Source of the DNA: Desulfuromonadales bacterium
Lineage (GTDB): Bacteria > Desulfobacterota > Desulfuromonadia > Desulfuromonadales > BM103
Reading direction: 5' to 3'
Assembly: GCA_030614505.1 (NCBI GenBank)
Contig: JAUWTX010000033.1
Coordinates: 1-12,303, forward strand
DNA: 12,303 bases
The number at the start of each line of letters is the position of its first letter. Position 1 is the first letter of the stretch. Positions 7,128 to 12,303 of this stretch are shown here, in pieces. The notes under the pieces were generated by a model. The model did no database searches. It had not been told where the DNA came from and was given only the letters and a program-made list of their open reading frames with translations. A program made the translations under genes and the position numbers.

Positions 7128-7796
7128 TTATTCGATCATGCCGATTAGGGCCTGAACAGTTTTCTCAATGCCTTCGGCTGCTTCGGAAATGCTGCCGGCA
7201 AGCATGTAGGCTGGGCTTGAAACCAGTTTGTTCTCCTGGTCGACGACAAATTCCCTGACGGGACACTGGATATGTTCTGTGCCCATTTTGTTCAGGGCCG
7301 CTGCGGTTTCTTCATCGCTGCCTATGGTTAACTGGTGTGAGACATTTTCGCTGCCGAGAACCTTGGACAGGACGGCCGGGGCGATACAGACAGCCGCAAT
7401 TGGTTTCTTCGCGGCATACATTTCCTTGATCAGGCGAGCCACCTCGGAATTCACAGCACAGTCAGGGCCGGAAACGGCAAAATCACAAAGGTTCTTTGCC
7501 GCGCCAAAGCCGCCGGGCAGAATGAGGGCATCAATATCCGCAACCTGAACAGTCGCCAGGTCTTTAATATTGCCGCGAGCAATGCGGGCGGATTCAACCA
7601 AAACGTTGCGGGATTCGCCTTCGGCAGGTTCGCCGATCAGATGATTGATGACATGCATTTGTGGAATGTCGGGAGCCATGCAGACAGCTTCTGCGCCGGC
7701 ACGATCAATGGCCAGCAAGGTAATGACTGCCTCATGGATTTCGCTGCCGTCGTAGACGCCGCAGCCAGACAGGATAACTCCGATTCGCTTTGCCAT
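7128..7796 (-). CDS. elbB: ElbB-type DJ-1/PfpI superfamily glyoxalase
   Basis: Member of the DJ-1/PfpI superfamily, ElbB branch. Family knowledge: E. coli ElbB has weak glyoxalase III activity and an old, unproven link to isoprenoid synthesis. The 222 residues match the usual length of about 217. The N-terminus IGVILSGCGVYDGSEIHEA is the diagnostic ElbB start. LILPGGFGAAKNLCDFA (about 91-107) and the nucleophile elbow AAVCIAPAVL (cysteine at about 137) are intact. The ATG at 7796 has AGGAGG eight bases upstream. The gene is divergent from the HAD hydrolase gene and ends about 100 bases before rubredoxin, with a probable promoter between them, so co-transcription with the lip genes is uncertain. 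Confidence 0.93.
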   Translation of the reverse strand: MAKRIGVILSGCGVYDGSEIHEAVITLLAIDRAGAEAVCMAPDIPQMHVINHLIGEPAEGESRNVLVESARIARGNIKDLATVQVADIDALILPGGFGAAKNLCDFAVSGPDCAVNSEVARLIKEMYAAKKPIAAVCIAPAVLSKVLGSENVSHQLTIGSDEETAAALNKMGTEHIQCPVREFVVDQENKLVSSPAYMLAGSISEAAEGIEKTVQALIGMIE

Positions 7797-7849
7797 TGTG
7801 TCTCCTCCTGATGTCAGTATGTTCTGCTTTTATTCTACAGGTTCTGTCA

Positions 7850-7877
7850 AGGTTAAAGAAAATTTCCTACATGTCAA
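7850..7877 (-). promoter_or_regulatory. Candidate sigma-70 promoter for elbB
   Basis: On the minus strand: perfect TTGACA (7877-7872), 16 bases, then TAACCT (7855-7850). A second perfect TTGACA follows at 7850-7845, and TAGAAT lies at 7837-7832 as an alternative -10 with a poor -35. A start from the first pair would leave a leader of about 45 bases before the elbB ATG. Confidence 0.45.
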
Positions 7878-7895
7878 GGCTGACGGAAATGTACG

Positions 7896-7914
7896 CTGGT
7901 CGTTACCTGACCAG
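7896..7914. repeat. Inverted repeat in the elbB / HAD divergent region
   Basis: CTGGTC (7896-7901), seven bases, then GACCAG (7909-7914): a perfect 6-bp inverted repeat just upstream of the chosen HAD start and upstream of the elbB promoter. It may be an operator or an mRNA hairpin. If the HAD start is further upstream, it is simply coding sequence. Confidence 0.4.
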
Positions 7915-7933
7915 TCATGATATCTTATTCAGC

Positions 7934-8725
7934 ATGTTGCCGTCATTTTTTCGTAAATCCAGGCAAAAGGTGATCGACCTGAGCAAGATTCAGGCGGTTC
8001 TTTTCGACCTTGATGGAACCCTGGTAGATGTTGATATGGAGCTGTTCGTGCCAGGTTACCTGCGTCGACTAACGGAGCAGATGAGCGACCATGTCAACCC
8101 CATACGTGCGACCCAGGTGTTACACCAAGCGGTCGCTGCAATGTTTGCCAATACCGATGCCAGCAGAACCTTGGAGAGTATTCTGTTTGAGGTATTACAG
8201 GCTGAGTTGGCTCTGTTGCCGGAACGATACACCGCCTGCCTTGACAGATTTTGTCAAGACGACCTCGAATCACTACGGCCTTTGGTCACAGGACATCCTC
8301 TATCGTCTCAACTGATCGAATCTTCTCTGGCCCAGGGGTGGAAAATTGTACTGGCGACCAATCCGATATTCCCGCGGGTGGTTGTTGACGCACGCCTGAC
8401 CTGGGGAGAACTGGATGGTGAGGCCTTCCATCATGTGACTGCTTACGAAACGGCGCATTTTTGTAAGCCGAGTCCCCTCTTTTTTGAGGAGATTCTGGAC
8501 CTTCTGCAAGTTCCCGCAGAAACCTGCCTGATGGTCGGCAATGATACCTTGCACGACCTTTCCGCCAGCCGGGTTGGTATGCAGACCTGCCTGTTGACAC
8601 CCTGGAGCATCAAACGACCCGGTACGTGTTTCAAGGCTGATTGGCAAGGGAATCACGAAGAGCTTCTTTCGTTGATTGAATCGGAAGAGTCAATATCCTC
8701 GCAGAGAGTAACCTGTCCAGATTGA
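7934..8725 (+). CDS. HAD-family hydrolase (probable phosphatase)
   Basis: Haloacid dehalogenase superfamily hydrolase, probably acting on a small phosphorylated metabolite; the substrate cannot be read from sequence. Numbered from the ATG at 7934 (263 residues), all four motifs are present: FDLDGTLVD (nucleophile D25, acid/base D27), LATNP (T142), the lysine in HFCKPSP (K178), and MVGNDTLHDLSAS (D204, D208). The helical stretch after motif I is a C1-type cap, as in Gph/phosphonatase-like members. The start is uncertain. The frame is open back to 7790, with ATGs at 7811, 7871, 7889 and 7934 and a GTG at 7970, and none has a good ribosome-binding site. The 7934 ATG was chosen because upstream residues do not resemble the family and overlap the elbB control region. 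The TGA stop lies within the -35 of the next candidate promoter. Confidence 0.85.
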   Translation: MLPSFFRKSRQKVIDLSKIQAVLFDLDGTLVDVDMELFVPGYLRRLTEQMSDHVNPIRATQVLHQAVAAMFANTDASRTLESILFEVLQAELALLPERYTACLDRFCQDDLESLRPLVTGHPLSSQLIESSLAQGWKIVLATNPIFPRVVVDARLTWGELDGEAFHHVTAYETAHFCKPSPLFFEEILDLLQVPAETCLMVGNDTLHDLSASRVGMQTCLLTPWSIKRPGTCFKADWQGNHEELLSLIESEESISSQRVTCPD

Positions 8726-8750
8726 CATAAGGGCTTGTTTTCGCTAACCT
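8722..8750 (+). promoter_or_regulatory. Candidate sigma-70 promoter for the 89-residue gene and rluD
   Basis: Perfect TTGACA (8722-8727), 17 bases, then TAACCT (8745-8750). This is the same pair of hexamers as at the elbB promoter, where the spacer is 16. Transcription would begin near 8757 and give a leader of about 84 bases containing two hairpins. The -35 overlaps the stop codon of the HAD gene. Confidence 0.45.
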
Positions 8751-8788
8751 GCGGAGTCATATGTGTTCCCTCTTCATGAATAAGGACC

Positions 8789-8805
8789 CGGGTGCAATTC
8801 ACCCG
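8789..8805 (+). repeat. Leader hairpin before the 89-residue gene
   Basis: CGGGTG, loop CAATT, CACCCG: a perfect 6-bp GC-rich stem. It is followed by AGAAAATA rather than a T-run, so it is not a standard terminator for the HAD gene. It sits about 35 bases before the next start codon, inside the probable 5' leader. Confidence 0.5.
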
Positions 8806-8821
8806 AGAAAATATATGTTCA

Positions 8822-8835
8822 CTCCAAATATGGAG
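8822..8835 (+). promoter_or_regulatory. Small hairpin that would hide a Shine-Dalgarno
   Basis: CTCCA, loop AATA, TGGAG: a perfect 5-bp stem whose right arm contains the GGAG of the ribosome-binding site (TGGAGG) for the ATG at 8841. If formed, it would mask the ribosome-binding site. The stem is weak alone and could matter together with the hairpin just upstream. Confidence 0.4.
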
Positions 8836-8840
8836 GTCTC

Positions 8841-9110
8841 ATGGCCAGACTTGTAGACAACCCTAAATTGGCGTTTCGTTTAGCCCGTGCCATTGTTTCG
8901 GATATCGCCCTCTATAACCCGGAGAAGGTTAAGGAGGGGATCAAAAACGACTCGGTTTTTGAAGTTCTGGCCGAAGATCTGGAAGAGGGGCGCGAGCATT
9001 TTTATGGGCGGGTTTCTCTTGACCTGGCTGAGCGTGCGCATCTTTATGATCGGGCGATTGTCGATGTCATGATCAAGCAGGCCGGCAAGATTGAGAGTTC
9101 GATCTGGTAG
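8841..9110 (+). CDS. Conserved-looking hypothetical protein, 89 residues
   Basis: I do not recognise a named family. The protein starts MARLVDNPKLAFRLARAIVS and reads as a compact, mostly helical, soluble protein. It has a basic first helix, an acidic middle (VLAEDLEEGREHFYGR) and a helical C-terminal half (DLAERAHLYDRAIVDVMIKQ) ending in SSIW. There is no signal peptide, membrane segment, cysteine or metal motif. The ATG has a strong GGAGG five bases upstream and codon use looks like the neighbours, so it is very likely a real gene. It is followed after about 50 bases by rluD on the same strand, with a probable promoter before it, suggesting co-transcription. A role near ribosome maturation is only guilt by association. 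Confidence 0.85.
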   Translation: MARLVDNPKLAFRLARAIVSDIALYNPEKVKEGIKNDSVFEVLAEDLEEGREHFYGRVSLDLAERAHLYDRAIVDVMIKQAGKIESSIW

Positions 9111-9163
9111 TCCGACAGGTTCCTGAACCTTGTTGTCTTCAGGTCACCGCCGAATACATTGCT

Positions 9164-10150
9164 GTGCGCCTGGATCGTTTCCTGGATGACAGCTTGCCGG
9201 AGCTGACTCGCTCGCGCATCAAGCGATTGATTGATGAGGGTGCCGTAACTCTGGATGGTGCCAGAAGTAAAGCCGGCATAAAGCTGCGAGGTGGAGAGAA
9301 AATTTGTGTGGTCCTGCCAGAGCCGGTTGCCTCCTCGGCCCAGGCTGAAGCGATCCCGCTGGAAGTCCTTTATGAGGACTCTGCTCTGATTGTCATCAAC
9401 AAACCCGCTCATCTTGTTGTGCATCCTGCACCGGGGCATCAGAGTGGAACCCTGGTGAATGCTTTATTGCATCATTGTAAGGATCTCTCCGGAGTGGGTG
9501 GGGAACTGCGTCCTGGTATCGTTCATCGGCTCGACAAGGACACCTCTGGTGTGATGGTCGCAACCAAGGATGACCCTACGCATCAGCACCTGTCCAGACA
9601 GTTTAAGGCGCATACGATAAAACGACGATACCGGGCGCTTGTCCATGGCATCGTGCCGGACTTGAAGGGAACCATAGATCAGCCGATCGGAAGGCATCCT
9701 GTCCATCGCAAAAAGATGTCTACCTCTGCGCGCATCAGTCGCCATGCTGTCACGCATTGGCAGGTCTTGCGACATTATGAAGCGGATCGATTGACGCTTG
9801 TTGATCTGCAATTGGAAACCGGGCGGACCCACCAGCTCCGGGTTCATCTGGCCGGGATGAACTGCCCGGTTGTCGGTGACCCGCTCTACGGAGGCGTCAG
9901 TCGGGCCAAGGCAATTGCCAACGTAGAATTGCGACAGATGGTGAATCGCCTGGATCGACAGTTTCTGCATGCCTGGCAACTCGGTTTTGATCATCCCGAC
10001 GGTACGGCAATGATTTTTCAGGCCGCGTTGCCGTCAGAGCTGCAGGGCATACTCGATTATTTAGAAGACAAATATAACTATAAACCTACCGACCTTGATG
10101 TCTTATCCTATGCAGGTCCGGTTGAAACGACAACAAATGAAAACAGTTAA
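9164..10150 (+). CDS. rluD: Ribosomal large-subunit pseudouridine synthase, RluD family
   Basis: Converts specific uridines in 23S rRNA (helix 69 for E. coli RluD) to pseudouridine. From the GTG at 9164 it has 328 residues. An S4-like RNA-binding domain comes first (RLDRFLDDSLPELTRSRIKRLIDEGAVTLDG), followed by the catalytic domain with VINKPAHLVVHPAPGH, GIVHRLDKDTSGVMV (catalytic D124 in HRLD), LETGRTHQLRVHLAGM and GDPLYGG. The start is doubtful. The GTG has no ribosome-binding site, and the same frame remains family-like upstream (LQVTAEYIA directly before VRLDRFL), yet no ATG, GTG or TTG exists in that frame back to the stop at 9092. The C-terminus has about 25 extra residues after LDYLEDKYNY. 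Paralogues RluC and RluA cannot be fully excluded, but the length and S4 domain favour RluD. Confidence 0.93.
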   Translation: MRLDRFLDDSLPELTRSRIKRLIDEGAVTLDGARSKAGIKLRGGEKICVVLPEPVASSAQAEAIPLEVLYEDSALIVINKPAHLVVHPAPGHQSGTLVNALLHHCKDLSGVGGELRPGIVHRLDKDTSGVMVATKDDPTHQHLSRQFKAHTIKRRYRALVHGIVPDLKGTIDQPIGRHPVHRKKMSTSARISRHAVTHWQVLRHYEADRLTLVDLQLETGRTHQLRVHLAGMNCPVVGDPLYGGVSRAKAIANVELRQMVNRLDRQFLHAWQLGFDHPDGTAMIFQAALPSELQGILDYLEDKYNYKPTDLDVLSYAGPVETTTNENS

Positions 10151-10931
10151 GCAGGGCAAAATTCATTATCTTCAGCCATCCTGGGCAGGGCAGAGTAACC
10201 TGGTGACCGGTTTTACCTCGCGTAATGGTGGCAGCAGCCGGCCACCCTTTAACTCGCTTAATCTCGGTTTTGGCTCCGGGGACCATCGGTCACAGGTAGA
10301 AGCCAACCGTGCCGCAGTTGCCAGAGCTTTTGAGTTGGAGCCACATCTACTTCTGACGGTTAACCAGGTTCACGGCAGTGAAATTCTGGTGATTGATCAA
10401 CCCAACCCGGACGTCTCACATTTCCAACGTGTCGACAGTGATGCGATTATCACCAATCAACGCAATGTCCTGATCGGAATCCTTGTTGCGGATTGTTTCC
10501 CGGTTATCCTCTATGATACGAAAAAGCATGTTGGTGGTGTCATTCATCTTGGGTGGCGTGGGACAGCAGTGGGTCTGTTGGGGCGTACTGTCAAGGCGAT
10601 GTGCGAGGTTTTTGGTTGCCGGCCAGCCGATCTCTGTGCCGCAGTTGGCCCCGGTATTGCCGCACACAACTATGAAGTTGATCGTCCCGTGCGTGATGTT
10701 TTTCGACAAGGTGTTGGCCAGTGGGAACGGATCGCTACGGAAGTCAGTCTCGGTCACTGGCAGCTTGATTTGCAGAAAAGCTGTCTGTTGCAGCTTGATG
10801 CCGCCGGCATTGAAAGGACAGCAGTCGATATCGTCAAAGAGTGCACCTGCTGTCACAAGGAAACCTTCTTCTCCCACAGGCGTGACAAGGGCAGGACTGG
10901 TCGTCAGATGGGCTTTGTACTTTTACGTTAA
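10137..10931 (+). CDS. pgeF: Peptidoglycan editing factor / DUF152 (YfiH) family protein
   Basis: Member of the laccase-domain DUF152 family (YfiH, YlmD, mammalian LACC1/FAMIN). Family knowledge: it has been described as a polyphenol oxidase, a purine-nucleoside enzyme and, for E. coli PgeF, a factor preventing mis-incorporation of serine into peptidoglycan. From the ATG at 10137 it has 264 residues. The metal-ligand set is present: VNQVHG (H79), ADCFPV (C120) and HLGWRGT (H137). The C-terminal block CTCCHKETFFSHRRDKG with TGRQMGF is also present. The frame is open back to a TTG at 10095, with ATGs at 10098 and 10110. None has a clear ribosome-binding site, and 10137 was chosen because it gives a normal N-terminus and a short overlap with the rluD stop. 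The rluD-pgeF pairing is common in bacteria. Confidence 0.9.
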   Translation: MKTVKQGKIHYLQPSWAGQSNLVTGFTSRNGGSSRPPFNSLNLGFGSGDHRSQVEANRAAVARAFELEPHLLLTVNQVHGSEILVIDQPNPDVSHFQRVDSDAIITNQRNVLIGILVADCFPVILYDTKKHVGGVIHLGWRGTAVGLLGRTVKAMCEVFGCRPADLCAAVGPGIAAHNYEVDRPVRDVFRQGVGQWERIATEVSLGHWQLDLQKSCLLQLDAAGIERTAVDIVKECTCCHKETFFSHRRDKGRTGRQMGFVLLR

Positions 10932-10960
10932 TCGAGGAATGGTGCGTTAATCGGGGGATG
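10926..10960 (+). repeat. Imperfect 19-bp tandem duplication at the pgeF / regulator junction
   Basis: CGTTAATCGAGGAATG (10926-10941) is repeated at 10945-10960 as CGTTAATCGGGGGATG, 14 of 16 identical with a 19-base period. The first copy contains the pgeF stop TAA. The second contains the GGGGGA ribosome-binding site of the response regulator. It looks like a local slippage duplication that created or doubled the initiation region. Confidence 0.7.
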
Positions 10961-10964
10961 CTCT

Positions 10965-12170
10965 ATGGATAAGCCGCACGTTTTGGTGATTGAAGATGAT
11001 GTCAGTGTCTGCGAACTCCTTTTTTCTTGCCTGAGTAAGGCCGGTTACCGGGTTTCAATCGCGCAGAGTGGCGAAGCCGGACTACAGCAGATCGAGGAGG
11101 ATCCACCGGAAGTGGTCGTCCTTGATCTCAGTCTGCCGGGCATGAACGGCCTGGATGTCTGTCGTGCCATGCGCCGTGACCCCTGGATGAGCAAGCTTCC
11201 CGTGCTTATGCTCACCGGTAAAACCGAAGAGGAAGATGTCGTCGCCGGACTTGAAGTAGGTGCCGACGACTACATGACCAAGCCCTTCTCTCCGAAGCTG
11301 CTTGTTGCCCGTGTCATGGCTCTTCTGCGACGCGGCAACACCTTCGATTCCGCCGTCAACAGCTCTGCTACTGAAGACAACTCCGCCGAAATTCTTTCTA
11401 TCAAGACTCTGGGACAGTGTGTGTTGGTCCTGGCCGGTCGCCGCCTGTCATGGACCGAAGAATTCAGCCCTTCACAGCGGCAGTTGATGGCCATACTGGT
11501 GGGAACTTCGGCCGGCAAGATCTCCCAGGAAGAGATCCAGGTTGCTCTCTGGCCGGAGAGTAGCACTTCGAGAGCCCGTTCCAGCTTTGATTCTCTCTTG
11601 TCACGCGTGCGTCGTACTATGGAAGCCTCGCTCAAACCCATTGACAGTAAGCGCTACCTGGTTGTCAAGCGTGGTTATCTCTGCCTGGAAAATTGTCGGA
11701 TCGATGCTCACGAATTCAAGCGATTGATACGCAAAGCTGGCCAACAGGTTGCCACTCAGGAGTTCTGGCCGGCAGAGATTACCTTCTCATCTGCCTTCAG
11801 TCTCTGGCAAGGGCCTTTTGTCCCTGGTGATTTCGGTTGTGATCTGACCACAAGTTTTCAAGGCGAGTTGGAGCGACTCTATCTGGATGCCAGTCAGACT
11901 TTCGCTCGTTTGCTCGCTGAATCCGGACGTTTCCAGCAGGCGGTCAAGATCCTTCGTGATGCCCTTCGCTTCGATTCGGCCAACGATGAAATAATCCGAC
12001 TTCTCTATCAGTTTTATCTTGCTCAAGATCACCCGAGACAGGCCACCCAGCTTCTCACAGAGTATACCGAAGTGCTGATTCGGGAAAAATTTTCCGAACA
12101 GGAGATCAGTGAGGCCCTGGAAGATTTTCCACAAGAGGTTCCAACGGGAGGATGGCTTGAGGAGCTGTGA
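10965..12170 (+). CDS. Response regulator: receiver, winged helix and SARP/BTAD-like region
   Basis: Probable two-component transcription regulator of 401 residues. The receiver domain (about 4-122) is complete: acidic pair D11/D12 in VIEDDV, phospho-acceptor D54 in VVLDLSLPG, T85 in MLTGK and K107 in MTKPF. A linker follows, then an OmpR/SARP-type winged helix (about 145-242: SPSQRQLMAIL, QEEIQVALWPE, SLLSRVRRTM, YLVVKRGYLCLE). The last 155 residues resemble the bacterial transcriptional activation domain (BTAD): the entry RIDAHEFKRLIRKAG, then LWQGPF and TPR-like helices (SGRFQQAVKILRDALRFDSAN, LLYQFYLAQDHPRQATQLL). Ordinary OmpR-family regulators end after the winged helix at about 230 residues, so this is a composite. 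The ATG has GGGGGA upstream. No sensor kinase lies beside it in the window and its signal is unknown. Promoter-like DNA lies directly downstream. Confidence 0.9.
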   Translation: MDKPHVLVIEDDVSVCELLFSCLSKAGYRVSIAQSGEAGLQQIEEDPPEVVVLDLSLPGMNGLDVCRAMRRDPWMSKLPVLMLTGKTEEEDVVAGLEVGADDYMTKPFSPKLLVARVMALLRRGNTFDSAVNSSATEDNSAEILSIKTLGQCVLVLAGRRLSWTEEFSPSQRQLMAILVGTSAGKISQEEIQVALWPESSTSRARSSFDSLLSRVRRTMEASLKPIDSKRYLVVKRGYLCLENCRIDAHEFKRLIRKAGQQVATQEFWPAEITFSSAFSLWQGPFVPGDFGCDLTTSFQGELERLYLDASQTFARLLAESGRFQQAVKILRDALRFDSANDEIIRLLYQFYLAQDHPRQATQLLTEYTEVLIREKFSEQEISEALEDFPQEVPTGGWLEEL

Positions 12171-12213
12171 TCTTTTATAAAAAGTTTCAGTTTTAATTGA
12201 GTGAGTGGGATCG

Positions 12214-12247
12214 TTGTCAGAAATTTGTGAGAAGTGGTGTGTATAAT
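12214..12247 (+). promoter_or_regulatory. Candidate activator-dependent promoter with 11-bp-spaced direct heptamers
   Basis: A perfect TATAAT lies at 12242-12247 with no good -35 at the usual distance. In place of the -35 there are two direct heptamers, TTGTCAG (12214-12220) and TTGTGAG (12225-12231), separated by four bases, so their period is 11 (one helical turn). The second ends ten bases before the -10. SARP and PhoB/OmpR-type activators are known to bind direct repeats with this period near the -10. The target gene would lie beyond the right edge. Confidence 0.45.
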
Positions 12248-12277
12248 GCCTGCAAAATTTCGCTTGTGTTTGCAGGC
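12248..12277 (+). repeat. Perfect 9-bp inverted repeat over the expected transcription start
   Basis: GCCTGCAAA (12248-12256), a 12-base loop, then TTTGCAGGC (12269-12277). It starts immediately after the TATAAT, so the expected start site (about 12254) falls in the left arm. As DNA it would be a good operator. As RNA it would be incomplete at its 5' end. It is not followed by a T-run longer than three, so a terminator for the response regulator is less likely, though not excluded. Confidence 0.65.
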
Positions 12278-12280
12278 TTT

Positions 12281-12290
12281 GCCAATTGGC
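12281..12290. repeat. 10-bp perfect palindrome
   Basis: GCCAATTGGC is a perfect palindrome three bases after the larger inverted repeat. The sequence then runs into a purine-rich GAGAGGG at the window edge, which could be a ribosome-binding site for a gene starting just outside. Confidence 0.5.
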
Positions 12291-12303
12291 ACAAAAGAGA
12301 GGG

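Noticed and set aside
8789..8805. Rho-independent terminator of the HAD gene
   Set aside because: The stem is good, but the following bases are A-rich on the plus strand and no T-run follows on the minus strand. It fits better as leader structure of the next gene.
12173..12182. TTTTATAAAA palindrome after the response regulator as a terminator
   Set aside because: It is pure AT with a stem too weak to terminate, and no GC-rich stem is in front of it.
12248..12290. Sigma-54 promoter on either strand
   Set aside because: GG...GC elements can be picked out, but on the minus strand the distance between GG and GC is 8 rather than 10 bases, and on the plus strand TTGGCAC is not followed by a TTGC-like -12.

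Overview
The window (about 52% GC by eye) reads as chromosomal core-metabolism DNA from a Gram-negative bacterium. The closest fit is the Desulfuromonadales (Desulfuromonas / Pelobacter / Geobacter-like deltaproteobacteria). That placement is inferred from protein flavour and gene neighbourhoods (rubredoxin, ElbB, a small hypothetical before RluD, a response regulator with a BTAD-like tail); no search was possible. No prophage, transposase, CRISPR array, tRNA or rRNA was seen.

Left half, minus strand (1-7796). Read in transcription order, the genes are elbB; then a tight run of rubredoxin, lipB, lipA and trxB; then sucA, sucB and the 5' end of lpd. Rubredoxin/lipB, lipB/lipA, lipA/trxB and sucA/sucB all overlap. 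LipB transfers octanoyl groups from ACP to lipoyl domains, LipA inserts the two sulfurs, and SucA (E1), SucB (E2) and Lpd (E3) form the 2-oxoglutarate dehydrogenase complex that needs the lipoyl group. Cofactor assembly and its main client therefore lie side by side, together with two redox proteins (rubredoxin, thioredoxin reductase). The 52-residue rubredoxin gene is easily missed because of its size. Between sucB and lpd there is an unusual pair of tandem heptamer arrays in opposite orientation.

Right half, plus strand (about 7934-12170). A HAD-family hydrolase is divergent from elbB. It is followed by an 89-residue hypothetical protein with a structured leader, rluD (23S rRNA pseudouridine synthase), pgeF/yfiH (DUF152 family), and a 401-residue response regulator. 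The regulator combines a phosphoreceiver domain, a winged helix and a SARP/BTAD-like C-terminal region, with no histidine kinase beside it in the window.

The last 133 bases carry no gene but are dense in signals: a perfect TATAAT, two direct heptamers one helical turn apart just upstream of it, a perfect 9-bp inverted repeat over the expected transcription start, and a 10-bp palindrome. This is the geometry expected of a site for an OmpR/SARP-type activator such as the one encoded just before it, and it is the most attractive testable lead here.
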